DNA of 64,000 bases. Origin: Thysanoteuthis rhombus (Eukaryota > Mollusca > Cephalopoda > Oegopsida > Thysanoteuthidae). A program made the translations under genes and the position numbers. Below the pieces are notes generated by a model that worked only from the letters and a program-made list of their open reading frames with translations, ran no database searches and was not told the DNA's origin. The stretch lies in the NCBI GenBank assembly GCA_963457665.1, contig OY735211.1, forward strand, positions 35,083,747-35,147,746, written 5' to 3'. Shown piece after piece: positions 22,335 through 34,565 of the stretch. Each line of letters begins with the position of its first letter. Positions within the stretch are counted from its first letter, which is position 1.

Positions 22335-24839
22335 GGACCTGTCTTTGTTTGAGCTGTTTATGAGAGACAACTGTCTGTTTAATTAGAATCTATCTTTTAT
22401 CTAAGTTGGGAGGATCCCCAGGCTAGCTCTGTGCAACTGTCTAGTTAAAAAATAAGTTTCTACTATGTTATGTTCTTATTGGCCAAAGTGATGGTGCATT
22501 TGGATTCACTTTTTTTGTGAAAAGTAAGAAAACTCTTTTGGAAACAGAAAATCAATCTCAAGCCTAAATAGAGGAAAGTTCCACTGCAAGCTCTTTTGAA
22601 CTCTGTTTTTTTATTACATAAATCAATGTTGCATATTTAGAGCTATTGATGAGCTATAATAATTTTATTTATTGTAGATCAATTGTCACAAGAACATTAA
22701 AAGAGCAAAAATCCCTAAAGTAGAGAAAAGGAGAAGAAGTTGAGGAAGCAATTTTCTCTTGAAGCAAAGAAGAGTAAAATGGTAGAGGAATAAAAAAAAT
22801 TTAAAAAGGGAGGGGCAAAGAAGAATGGTAGTAAAGAAAGAGTGAAAGAAAAAAAAGAAGAAACAATTATATTATAGAAAATAATGGTAGAAAAACGCAT
22901 GGGTGGGGTGACATAAAATAATGAGAACTTTTTTATTGAGTTAAATATTTTTTAACCAGTGAAATTTCCACAGGTATTGCTAGTATTAATTAAAAGAGGG
23001 AATGCTAGATACATAAAAGCGGTTACAGCTAATAATACAACTTGAAGCAATCCCGCATATAAAATATGGAATTGCCTGTATGACACTCATTGCTGTGAAT
23101 TGGTTGGTCTGGTTAATAAAACTTGAGAAGATTAATCAAGAAAGGTCTTTATAGAACTCGGACCAACTCGTCAAGATTCAAGGAATTCTATAATACAACA
23201 TATTGACAACAAGGAATCGACAATACAATACCATATTTAAATGTTCATTTTCTATTTTACAAGTACTATGAAATCAGAGTTTCCTTCTTTTAGGTTAGTT
23301 TGTTTTACAGGCCTTAGTCAATCCAGCTTTTTGGATGAAAATTAGCCTCAGTCCCTACCAAACTGAACGAGCATAGCTATTACAGTTTGCCGTATTTTTG
23401 TTTGCTAAAATAAGATTTTTTTTAAGCCCCTAACACAAACTAATCTTTGCCTTGACTGACTGACCGACTGTGACCCCTATCCATAACTAGGTAATAAGAT
23501 GATAATATCCAAGTTGCCAAAATATCCTTAACATTTTTATATTTTTCATTTCCTTTTTACTAATGGAAAAGTTCCATACTCAACCATTTGAATTAGTAAT
23601 CAATAGTTTTTATTGTCTTATGTATTTTCATCTCCAGAAGGCAATTTTTAAAAATAAATTGTCAAAAACTATAGAAAACGGCAATTTTTTAGAATGTTAT
23701 CTTTCAAGGAATGATTTGAAAAGAGTAGATATTTTACATTGGAAGTTTTTAGGTATAGTCAAGTACAAGTGTGTTGAACAAATTTCACCCGAACTTGGAT
23801 TTTTCTTTCTGAATTTTATGGAAACGTATTTCACCATCTCAACACTTGTGAGGCAATTCAATTTTTCATAGCCTTCAGACAAAACTTATACAAAGAGTAG
23901 AATATCTCTGTTTTGTGACTGAAAGAGTATATGTCACCCTAATTTGAAAAAAAATTCAATCTATTTATCCATTTACATTTTTACACCAGTTATGAGTTTC
24001 TGTACTTGAAATAACCAAATGTTTAATTCTCTTAACTGGTAAATATATTTTTAAAAAAACTCCCTTTTCCTGAGAAATCACATGGATGTAGTTGTAGAAC
24101 CCTAAGTCAGCCAGGTCTCCCTGGAGCCTATTTTTTACCATCTAAGCGCCTAACCTCAATTGACAGACAGCCAAATCAACTTTTTGAGTAGATGTGTATT
24201 CCCAAGGACAATGACTGTCACGCACACACACACGCATACCTTTGCATACTCATCAACTTATGTGCATGTGTATCAAAGTCAAACATGACAGCATTCACAA
24301 ACACTCATTTTTTATCAGTAGATAAAATACAACTCTGCACACACTCTTACATATGACTCAGAACTTTTAGTTTCACAAACATAATATGAATTTCTCAATA
24401 TCTGTCCGCCAATCAATTACTTCCACTACAACTTAGACCAAACTGTTCCACCAACCTCTTGTATTTTGCTCTATAAATGCACACTTTGTTATTCTATGTT
24501 ACACAGGGAGCATCTTTGTATCCATTTATGCTTTTTGACTCTTTGATTACTTACAACACCCAGGGTATAGTATATTGCTCATCAAGTAAGTATGCCCTTC
24601 TTAGCTACTTTGGCAATGAAAGTCTTATTGTAGCAGACTTTGGTCAATCACCTTAATCAATTGGAATCAGATAATTAATAACATAACACTGACCAAATAT
24701 TCTGTTGAAGGTTTGTCATCGTCATATTCGTTTCCTTCATCTCAGAATTTGTTACGAGTCACAGGCTTTGATCACTCAAACAGTTTATGCATCAAAATTT
24801 GTTAGGTATGCAAACAATCAGAGCCAGCGCCAACGTATT
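22335..24839. other. no supported gene
   Basis: AT-rich, with a purine-rich tract at 22.70-22.87 kb and a T-rich patch near 23.52-23.56 kb. Open frames of up to about 100 codons have no recognisable domains. Confidence 0.4.
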
Positions 24840-25130
24840 CAGCATCCTAGGCCAGTTCTTTCTATCACCCTCGTGCACTTCTTCTCCTGTCCTGCGAGTG
24901 ACCACACCTGCAGGACAGAGGAGGATAGACAACAGGATGGGGTGGTGCGAGAGAAGAGAGTGCAAGTTCCTCCTCACCCCAAAGCATTGTTACTTCTTGT
25001 GAAAACGGAATTTTCGCAATATTTTTATGAAATCCTTCCGACAAAGTTTTTTTTAGCAACATTGCTTGCTTGGTCTTTCTCTACAGCTCTTCTATTACTA
25101 AGTTGTCGCGTTTTTTGTTAGATTAAGAAA
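24840..25130 (-). repeat. interspersed repeat R4, copy 2
   Basis: On the minus strand it reads CACAAGAAGTAACAATGCTT, GGAACTTGCACTCTCT, CACCCCATCC and GTCACTCGCAGGACAG. This parallels 1.74-1.99 kb in order. The three overlapping open frames here are explained by this repeat. Confidence 0.6.
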
Positions 25131-28100
25131 CATCTTGGAAATTGTTCAGAATTTGAGTGGTGCCCCTAGATTCAAGTGCCCGGGGCGGTTGCTTGATTTG
25201 TCTTGAGTATTGCACCAGCCTGCAAACGATGCGGTCAAAAGTTTCAAGACAGATCGTTTGATAGTATCGTCCGAAATGAATGCACTCATGAATGTAATAA
25301 GAGTAATGTCCCTTTGGTCATATAGCCATGTGCAGTGAGCTTTTTTGACTATTAGTAAAACTTTAGTTGCTGGTCTCTGTCCCTCTTACTCAGTGGACAA
25401 AGTGGAAGAAGCTATAATAGTTGGGCGTTGGTAGGCAGGTGCTACAACCTCAAATTCTGCCTCTCCAACTCTACAACACTTCGCATTTTATCCAATGCCT
25501 TTGATATAAGGACCCAAACTACCCAATAGTCAACAACGAATAAATTACGTTCAACAGAATTGAACAGGTTGGCCTTTTTTTTCTCTTTCTTTTTTCTATC
25601 TTTTTCATCCAAATTCAGGTGACTGCAAAAATTTAATAAAATCAATTGATCTATTTTGTACCGATTATTCAACTTTTGATAGAATTCGTTTTCTTGGGCA
25701 TCTAGAATGGTTTCTTTGTACTCGGTTTTGACGTGATAGTTCGGTTTCGTTGTTGTTGTTATGTAATGTAAACAGAGTTTCACCTTCACCTTTTTTTTCA
25801 AGAGGAGAGATTAAAGTATGAACATTATTATTCTTTATTCGTACTATGGATACTTTTGTCAATAATACTTTAACTTTGAACTTTTTATTGTTTTTGTTTT
25901 TTGTTTAATTAACGACTGCATCCAGAAAAATCTGAAAGTTATTGATGAAAAAAAAATTGAAATAAAAAATGAAGGCGAGTCAACAGAGAAAATATTACGT
26001 TCTGAGGGTTTGGGTTTCAATTTTTATTTAAATTTGAATCAAAAACTGACTGGCATGTCTTAGTCTATATGAGAAAGCAATGAATGACAGTCGAAGTCAG
26101 TGTTTTACTTCGTGTGAACACGATTGTCCTTTAGTTTGAAATGATTTATTCAACTGAAGAAGTGAAGAATTTATAATTTGTTTTGTACTTTGAACACTAA
26201 AATTAAAAAGCCTTGTGTGATGTTTCTCTGATTTTCATTGTACTTTAAAAAACCGTATCATTCTGTATACGGTTCATATTTCTTTTAATCTTTACCATAC
26301 AGTTACGACCAGAGAAACTACTGAACGATGTTTTATTTATTCATTTCCTACCTGCTTACTGACCGGGAAAGTAGGTAGTTCCAAAATGATTGATAAAAAT
26401 TAGGTCATTCCTGACATTCCACTCTTGATTACAACTTGTCTAATTGCACACCGTGTTTTTTGAGATGCTACTTCTTAATTTCAGATTCTATAAACTCTTG
26501 AAAAAAAGTAGAATGTAGTTCCGTTTTATTTTGGATTTACCATAAATTCCATTTGTATTCAACTGTGTAATCTCGACAAAATAGTCCTTGTCCGAAACTA
26601 GCATTACGTCATTTGGAGAAGCCACGTGTTTTCGAAGAATGGAATCGTCGGTTGTAGGAACAAAGGGGAAGTATGTTATTGTCTTGTCAGGATTTCTGGG
26701 TCAAGATTCTGTTCAGTTTACATCGCCGTTTTCTTAGATAAATAAATTCTTTTTCGAGGTATTTTATGTACTTTCAGTCAATGTAACCTTCATTCCTTCT
26801 AGGATGTTATCAGCTATGCGAATAATTAGTTTTTAAGTTGTTTTTTTTAATCTTTTTTTATAGGAACGGGGGTGGTGGTGTTCTATTTACATTACAATGT
26901 TAATGTAACTTAATGCTAAACTGGATCCTCACTTTGCGTTCGTCATACGAAACTGTGATAGTGTGGTTATCTTTTTCCAGTGTTTATGTCATCATGGCAG
27001 TTTTTTCTCATGTGATTTGACGTTTGTTTTGTTTTTTTTAACTGTTTTTTTTCCAAGGAACCTGACCTTCACTTTCTTCGGTGAATTTCTTATTTTTGAG
27101 AATGATTAAGTTTTTATGCGTAAATACGGGTATTAGAAACGATGAAAGGAAAAATAAAAATAGCGGTCTGTTTTAAACTTGACCCATACCTAACCCTAAA
27201 CTTAACCCCTAAAACTGAGAACATGGAGAATATAAAATTGAAATAATACCACTATTTCTGGAATCGAGAATTTAAGAAGATGTACAGTTGATCTGGATCT
27301 TGTGAATGGTCAAGTTAAATTTCTCCTGGCAAGACATGGAATTTTAATATAGTTCAACACGATCATCTGCATTCCCCAATTGTCATTCAGCTAGTTTACA
27401 AAATATTTTCTCGTTGAACCCTCTCCTTTGGAGCATTTGACACAACTGCCTTGCTGAGTGCATTGAAGCCAGGACTGCTGGGGTTGTCCTTGAACAATAA
27501 CATGGATACCATGGGGTAGCTCATATCTTAATTTGTCTATAACTTCATGATTATAACGTAGAATGAATTGGCCAAAACGAAGATGAGAAGAGGGTTCGTA
27601 TTGACCGAAGAATAGTTGGAATCAATCTCATTTGTTTGAAACTAAAACTTGAACAGTTTGTGTCAATCTTCTCAGTGCAATAAAAGATTCTCAAAGTAAA
27701 CATAGTTTGCTTTGAAAAACAAAAACTAAAAAAAAGCTTAAATGGTCATGATTCAGATTAAGGAGCACAAACATTTGGTGCATATTGAAAATATACGAGA
27801 TGTAAATTGTGAGTTTTTTTAAAAATATAAACACAGCAAAAATAGTTCATTAATAGTAATTTTTTTCAAAATGTATTCGAGAAAACTCAAAATATTTTTT
27901 TAAATTGCAAAGGTTCACAATTAGACAATGTAAAAAGTGTGCAATAAATCTTAAAGATAGTAAGAACAGCTATTTGCAAATGTTAAATAATAAGGAGTCT
28001 TGTAGTATAAACTAAAAAAGACATATTTTACCCATTAGATGAAATTTTTATTCGCAAGCTAAGTGTATTAAGTAATTATCTTATTCATAATTGATCTTTT

Positions 28101-28535
28101 TCCTTGGAAATAGTGACAGTTCTATATTGATATTAATTTGTTGGCCTCCTCAATGTGTTGGGCTCCATGCCATGGTGTTTGTTGTTTGCGTATAGGCTAA
28201 TCTGATTGTGGTCATATAATTTCACTATGAGTAAATATCATTAGCTAAAAAAAAGCATTCTTTTGTATTCACATAACTTTTAACCATTATCAGTTCTTTT
28301 TAGCTATCACATGACTGTTGCTGAAAATAGCTCATTTCCAAAGCGAGTAGGTACTTCGAACTCATCTTTTTTTTTCTCAGAGAGAATGGGAGAGTAAGGG
28401 AGAGAACAGTGGTTAGGTTAGAGAGGGACTGATAAAAAAAGGGAAGATGTTTTTTCTGAGATCAAAGAAAAATAATGTAAATTTGACAAAAACCACCAAA
28501 CATAACACCATGAAATTTTCTGTGTACAAATGTAA
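25131..28535. other. no supported gene
   Basis: AT-rich. There is an 8-bp hairpin AACCGTAT/ATACGGTT at 26251-26274. Near 26.6 kb a CpG-containing patch has CACGTG- and ACGTCA-like words, possibly chance. A short telomere-like patch (CCTAACCCTAAACTTAACCC) lies near 27.19 kb. No exon was recognised. Confidence 0.35.
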
Positions 28536-28539
28536 CCAT

Positions 28540-28860
28540 GGGAAAGATTTTCAGCAAATCAGTTTTTGAAAATCAGTTCCTAAAATGTTTTTTTTTTTGT
28601 CAGCTAATCAATTTACAATTTTGTGTCCGCTCTGTAGAAACCGTCAACCAAAACCATCAAAATAGGTTTCTTCAGTTTTTAAGCAAGTTTGGGCTCTGTA
28701 TGCATGTACGGTGTGTACAATAGATAGAGGGCTGAAAAATCAAAGATTCAGTAAAAATTATCTAGAAAAACTCTGAAAATAAGTTTTAGGGGTGCGGGGG
28801 GTCAAATTTATGCTAAATTGGTCCCTTAGTTTATGGCTGCCAATAAGATTCTTTTGGTTG
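28540..28860 (+). repeat. interspersed repeat R3, plus copy
   Basis: Contains GTCAACCAAAACCATCA, GGTTTCTTCAGTTTTTAAGC, GGGCTGAAAAATC and TTATGCTAAATTGGTCCCTT, in the order seen at 20.85-21.2 kb. Confidence 0.7.
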
Positions 28861-28974
28861 TGTTATGAATATATTTTTCAATTTCAGTTCAAGTTTACAT
28901 AGACTTACAACAGACATTTTCTTACAGAAAAGTATAGGCCCATATTGATACCCAAGCTTTGCTTGTACCACTTC

Positions 28975-29320
28975 CCTCACATGGAAGCACTCAGAGAGCG
29001 CATACCTCTGCCTATACAATTGTTGATAAAAACTGATCAAAATAAGTCTATATATATATTTACAATGCAGGAGAAGTAACTGTAAAAATTTCCTTGATCC
29101 GCCACAAAACTTGACCAATTCTTCCTTACATAGTGGGGCAGGTAAATGTATAAAAAATTCCTGGTCCCCCTTCAAAATGTAATTACGTCTTCCTTAGCCT
29201 GTGGGCCACCCTTTCACAAAATGTCATTGAAATTCATTGAGAACTTTCGGAGACATATGGACAGACACACAGACATGAGTGATACGTATACCTCTTCCAA
29301 CTTTGTTGGCAGAAGTAAAT
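28975..29320 (+). repeat. interspersed repeat R5 copy
   Basis: Begins GAGAGCGCATACCTCTGCC and ends TACCTCTTCCAACTTTGTTG. It carries TCATTGAAATTCATTGAGAA in between, as in the units at 18.4-19.2 kb. Confidence 0.7.
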
Positions 29321-29925
29321 GATGAATTTTGTATTGACCCAGTGTCTGGATCAAAAATCAAAATAACAAAATGGAGAAATCCTAGTCTTATAATGAAGAA
29401 GCCTTTGTCATTTTCTTTCTCTGAAACAAACAGTAAGAGAGGAAGGCGTTACTGTGATCAAACAGACATAAAATGGACCAAGGCTTGGCTGCGTACCTGT
29501 TAGTTGGATGTAGGCGGCTGGTAATATCACTACTATTTCTACTACTTATGTTTCAGTTTCATTTTTTACTGAATTCTGTTGCCTTATTATTTTAAAATCA
29601 TTAAAAATAGAAAATATGAAGAGCTGTTGAAAATTAACTGAAAAAATTAATTTTGTTTGAGGTACTGTATGCATATTTTGTTTCATTTTTTTGTTTTATT
29701 TGCAATAAATACATTTATACTAAAATATGAATTTGTATAATAATCCTATAAATTTATGGAAACTGTACTACTAGTAAAATAATATGAAAAGGATTTGCCG
29801 TACAAATTCAGAATCTTTTTCAATATCTACAAGCATTTTTTTTAATCATCCATCTTGATTTGACTTGTCTTGTGACTCTGGCAACAATTGATTAACCCTC
29901 CGAGACATCATAGAATCTATATGAA
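29321..29925. other. no feature seen
   Basis: AT-rich spacer. No exon recognised. Confidence 0.4.
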
Positions 29926-29929
29926 AAAC

Positions 29930-30125
29930 TTAAATGGCAATGGCAGACAACTGATGGACATCATGATTCACATGCGAAACCGAGGCTGACAGAATACAAG
30001 ATGGAGAGATGAACTAGACGAATTTAGGAAATACTGGCTCTGCGACACCCATGATAGAGAATTGTGGCAGATCCTGGGGAAGGTCCATGTTCAACAACGG
30101 ATGATAAGACTGATGATGATGAAAA
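29930..30125 (+). mobile_element. RTE-type LINE 3' end
   Basis: The + strand reads the same C-terminal coding and 3' sequence as the LINE at 910-1545. It includes TGGAGAGATGAACTAGACGA, ACTGGCTCTGCGACACCCAT and GGGGAAGGTCCATGTTCAAC, ending in a GATGATGATG tail. Only about 195 bases survive, so this is a severely 5'-truncated insertion. Confidence 0.85.
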
Positions 30126-31630
30126 CCTAGACATATCAGGATGTTCATGTCTTACTCTTGGCTAGGGCCTTGTTGAGAATACAAAAAGCCCCTTCCAGGC
30201 AGAGTAATGTAATGGGACCCCTCCCCCATTAGAATTTGGATTTTATTTTTCAAATTAAATTTCAGGGCCCTCAAAATCAGAGGGCCTCTCCAAGCAACCG
30301 CTTAGTGTGGCCTTTCTCTTAACTAATCTGAACACAACTTAATTGGATGTAAGTTCGTTTGTTTTTGGGTTTTTTTTTTCTTTCTGATCATAGTTTTCAT
30401 TTTACACACAAGAATAACAAAATGTCTGCTGATGGGTTTTTTGGTTTTTTACCAGAAGAACTGATAAAAAATGAGAATATTAAAAAAAAAAAATTTATAT
30501 CCCTTCCTATATTCCAAAGGGTCACAGCATTACTTAGGTTAAAGTGTGTTTCAGTTTAATTTATCAACCCTTTTTTCATGAGTATATGACATAGTATTGC
30601 TGATGTAAAATCAGTATTGCTGGGAAACTGTAGGTCAATGGTTTTGAAACTTTGGGACCTTTGGGGGTCTGACAAATAATGTTCAGGGTTCCGCAGCTGT
30701 ATCCCCTCTGAACCTAACATTGTAAATCTTGTGGCAGGGAAAGAATATCATCCATCGCACAGCTATCAAAAAAACATTTTTTGTACTCAGATCTGTACCA
30801 TATATTAGAATTCAAATATTATCCATTTAGAATAAGTATGATTTTTAAAGGTCAAAAATTATTTAGTATTGTAGTTCATCGATTACAGTCTAAAAACTAA
30901 ATGTTAAAGTTAGGGGTCTTCCAAAATATTTCCTTCATTGAAGAGGTCCTTGATTTCTCTAAGTTTTGAAACTGATATAAAAATGCAATATATATATGTG
31001 TGTGTGTGTGTGTTTTGTGTGTAAGATTTTCAATTCTTTGATTCTAGGCAGAAATGCCGATCTATATATAAACAATCAGATTTTTTTAAATTTTTTTATA
31101 GTTACTATGCTCTTTGGTAGGAGCATTTTGAATTTTTATGAGGGATGGGGATCAACATTGTTTTTTGGTGCTTCGCCATGGATTCATGGTTAGCAAACTG
31201 GCATCCCTTACTACTGTAGTAAATTTGACCCTCACAAATGCTCCCACACTTGAGACTTGCACCATACTTGCAGTGTAAATAAGTAAAAGCTTGTTCTGAT
31301 TTATGCTGTCGACACACACAAATAATATCACATTTCCAAATAATTCTGAACACTGAAATATTGAAAGGTCCTTACAATGATTAGTTACTGTGTGGCAAGT
31401 ATAGAATTTAAAAAAAATTATAATGGCTCTATATCGCATTGAGAAGCTAGGAATTGGAAGGAACATAGTCAGCATTGGAATCGTTGTTCAGTTCAGAAAA
31501 ATGTCATTTTTAGACAAGATAGTCTCTAGCAATAAAAAATGGATTTATTCTGAGAATCTGAATCTCAGAAAATCATAGTTATGTTTAGGACTGTCTTCAA
31601 CAGCTCAATCTGAATGGAATGTACTGGGAG
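30126..31630. other. degraded repeats, no gene
   Basis: A segment at 30.63-30.98 kb is bounded by GGTTTTGAAACTTTGGG and the partly inverted TTTTGAAACTG. It may be a hAT-type MITE, but no 8-bp duplication is seen. A T-rich tract and a (TG)n run near 31.0 kb also occur. No exon recognised. Confidence 0.35.
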
Positions 31631-31639
31631 AAATTTTTT

Positions 31640-32060
31640 TTGTACGTTCAGTGGGACTCAAAGAGAATTCTGTATTTTAAATTGCTGGAAACTGGACTAA
31701 CTGTTACTGTACTATGCTATGGTAAGCAATAGGCTTCTTTGAATAATGCATTTAAGTAGGAGGGAACTTTCTCTTGGCAATGTAATCAACTTGTGATTTT
31801 GACAGCACTTGTCTACAAGGGGTAAATGCACTGTAGCAAATGATCATGGAGCTGGGATAGGAAGTTCTTCTACATCTCGTTTATTCTCCAGACCTTACAC
31901 CTTCAAACTATCACTCGTTTTGCTGCATTCAATGCCCCTTGTCTTGTCAGCAGTTCCAACTGTGTGACCTAATTTTTTAGTGGGGGGAGGATTTGGAGAA
32001 AAAAAAGAGAAAAATGTCTTTCTAGAAATGATTGCTACTAATTGTTTGTATTTCAGCCCT
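31640..32060 (+). pseudogene. mariner-type transposase pseudogene
   Basis: Fragments in more than one frame follow the C-terminal half of mariner transposases. VRWDSKRILYFKLLETGLTVT corresponds to the block after the first catalytic Asp. Later, EVLLHLVYSPDLTPSNYHSF corresponds to the conserved block that carries the third catalytic residue. In that block active mariners have SDYH; here it reads SNYH, so the third Asp of the D,D34D triad is lost. The central motif with the second Asp is not readable, and stop codons interrupt all frames. It is an inactive relic. Whether the mariner-type ends at 5.26, 8.19 and 39.31 kb belong to the same family cannot be told from this fragment. Confidence 0.75.
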
Positions 32061-32935
32061 TTAGCGCCATTTGTTGTACACATGATATGTTTATGGTTAC
32101 ATTTATACACACCAAAAATTTTATAGACTTAGAAAATTATATGAACAAAAGATTTTGTTAAAATGCTGGAAAATTTTACTACAGCATATAAGAATAATTC
32201 TACAGTAATCTATCTTGCATACAATTCTTAACTTGTATGAATATTGATTTCAAGATACTTGTTGTTGTCCATAGCAGTTGGCTGCTATAGTTTTTCTATG
32301 CAGTAAAAGAATAAAGTATTGGGCTTCTGGGATGGTTGTTCAGAAGAGATGTTGATTCCTTACTCAAGCTATGTTTGTACAGATCTTGTCTCAGTTTTAA
32401 GCCTATGAAAATTGATTTGTTCAACTTCTTACTATACCATTCCTCAGTCAAAACATACAACTTTACTGAGCAAATATATTAATCTGTAAGTTCAGATATT
32501 AACTGCTAGGTTGTCAAAATATCTCACGAGAAATTCTTTGTCTTCTGTCTGGTAGTGAATTCAATTCAAGACAAATTATAGCTTGTGATAAAGACAGAGG
32601 AAGCAATGATTGTCCTCAAGATGTCACTGGTATAATTATAAAAATATCGTGGTCCAAAGTGGTTAAGATGTCTTCAGGCACAAGTTTTAGTGAACAATGT
32701 GTACTTATAATAATGAATAATGTTATAATAATGGGTTTTTCACTAGAGTGTTCATGCTGTAGTTAGGAAATTGAGGTCTTTATTTAACATGTGAATACAT
32801 ACATGGAAACACATAATGGCTGGATCTAGTCTCTTTTGAAAAATTAAAATGAGCCATCTTTAAATTAGGGTCCCCCCAAAAATGATGGATATGTCCTAAC
32901 CGACAAAACTGAAGATCAGACTTCATGCTTGAGAA
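32061..32935. other. no gene seen
   Basis: AT-rich spacer. No exon, RNA or repeat family recognised. Confidence 0.4.
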
Positions 32936-33060
32936 AAACAGGTGTTACATTTCAAAAAATTTTTTTATTATCATTAAGATTGGACTTTATGCATTTCGCT
33001 GTCTTCCAGCAGCTTCACCATAAGACTTTGCAATAAAGAAAACTGGAGAGCAGCCTGTTA
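32936..33060. repeat. Penelope-like terminal segment, candidate
   Basis: GGTGTTACATTTCAAAAAAT and TTATGCATTTCGCTGTCTTC parallel the block at 13.85-13.98 kb. Its position next to a Penelope-like reverse transcriptase supports the call; the assignment is inference. Confidence 0.4.
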
Positions 33061-33370
33061 CAGGGCATGAGCTAAAATGAAATGAATGTTAGGACATCCA
33101 TGTTGGCCATGGAGGACAGAAAGAGAAGGGGATATCAGATGATCTGGATGTAAACTCAGGAGACCTTGTATACAAAATGAAAAACTAATAGCCAACCTCA
33201 ATGCAATACATTTTTTACTCAAAAATTCCAGTCAAGAAATTCCTATACCTACAAACAAACCTCCTCAGAAATTTAAAAAAAAACAAAATTTGCCCTTCCC
33301 ACGAATAAAATCATAAGATTTGCACCCACATCATTAACCAGTGTTTTACCTCCGGGAAGAAACACTGCAT

Positions 33371-33560
33371 TCAGAGTTGCGCTACTTGGTTGTCTAAGTT
33401 TGTTTGGTGGCTGTATAGGATCAGGGCATTGTCACTGTAGCAAAAATAAGTGGCTGTCTTGGGTATAATATTCATAAAAGGGCCAGATTCTATAAATTCT
33501 AGAAAAAGGCAGGCTAACATTCTGCTGATAGGGGACCCCATGGGTAAACCCATTATCAAT
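33371..33560 (-). mobile_element. Penelope-like reverse transcriptase, inverted 5' segment
   Basis: The minus strand encodes MGLPMGSPIS, LACLFLEFIE and YFCYSDNALI, then TNLDNQVAQL. The GLPMGSP motif followed by LFLE and a Y-x-D-D-type motif is typical of Penelope-like reverse transcriptases. The catalytic pair is changed (YSDN where two Asp are expected), so it is inactive. At about 33555-33570 the coding sense switches to the + strand, where the next part of the protein continues. This looks like a 5' inversion made at insertion. Confidence 0.75.
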
Positions 33561-34275
33561 TGCACACAACAAAGGGAATCCAACACCACATTATCTCTCC
33601 TTGACATCCTGCTACATAGGAATGACAACAATACTAAACAGTGTATCCTGCAAAGCTACAATGGCTGTATACATTGTTACTCTACCACACAGCTAAAATA
33701 AAATCAGGATTAGTCATAGGTTTTTACTCCACTATCTATAATATTTCATGTATAATGCTAGAAGGAAGTCACATGCAATCCATTGGACTGAAATAGAACA
33801 AAATAAAAAGGATGACGAAATACTGTAAGGTAAATCACACTATGCACACACTCAATCATCAATGATCTCAGCATAAACCTGAGTAAATTGAACATTCACA
33901 TTGCTATCAACACCCCCCTCCCGAGGCTGATGTTTATGCGATACCATGTAACAATTAAAGCAAGGTTTACATTGGTAGACATCTAGACCCCTCAAAAAAG
34001 GGTATGTGAACACCAGAAGACCCTAAAGCTTAACAACCATCTGAATACCTTAGTTGGACAACATAGAAACATAATTTCAACCAGCTAGAAACATACTTCA
34101 TCAAGAACATACATGACACCACAAAACTGAGGTATATTGAAACTGCCGATATATCTGAATACAAAATGATAGCTCAAAGTCTGGGACAATCTCATCTAGC
34201 TATGACCTTAAATAAACTAATTTTGAAACAATACCACATCAAAATTAAAGATAATCATAGACAAACTAGTGGGAT
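33560..34275 (+). mobile_element. Penelope-like element, downstream segment
   Basis: The + strand begins RESNTTLSLLDILLHRND, the block that follows the catalytic motif in Penelope-like reverse transcriptases, and then has YNGCIHCYS. Beyond 33.70 kb the frame is broken by many stops, but LVGQHRNIIS and LIDKLVGLDN can still be read. This is the 3' continuation of the protein whose earlier part lies inverted just upstream. No GIY-YIG endonuclease signature could be recognised. Confidence 0.6.
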
Positions 34276-34295
34276 TGGATAATACACAACACACA

Positions 34296-34565
34296 AATGA
34301 TCTCCAGTCATTACACAGTTAATGTATCACTTAGCCTAGACAATGTAAATAGAAGAGAAATGCCCACACACGCAAACACACACACATTCAAATCCAGCTA
34401 ATATCATACCTCCTTAGGAAAAGTAAATACATGTGAACACACACACTAATCACACAAGCACAAACATACAGCTCCACCAACAAATCCTACCCACATTAAC
34501 AGGTAATTTTAAGATATAAAATTCTCGGTCTATTCGTTTCTTTCAATGCAACAGTTAAACTACTG
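34296..34565 (-). repeat. SINE S1, inverted partial copy
   Basis: The left end 34296-34354 is an inverted copy of 34719-34777 and matches it at 58 of 59 positions. The right end (GTCTATTCGTTTCTTTCAAT, about 34528-34565) has the orientation of the 5' block of a minus-strand S1. The tRNA-like core that should lie between them is replaced by a CA-rich sequence. It therefore forms a head-to-head pair with the S1 copy that follows. Confidence 0.7.

Noticed and set aside
24705-25121. Open frame of 138 codons with three overlapping frames on both strands
   Set aside because: Covered by the R4 interspersed repeat, and the protein has no domain.
26590-26700. Promoter with CACGTG and ACGTCA words
   Set aside because: Single short words with no adjacent exon; no support beyond chance.
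27180-27210. Interstitial telomere repeat
   Set aside because: Only two or three imperfect CCTAA-type units, within chance expectation for AT-rich DNA.
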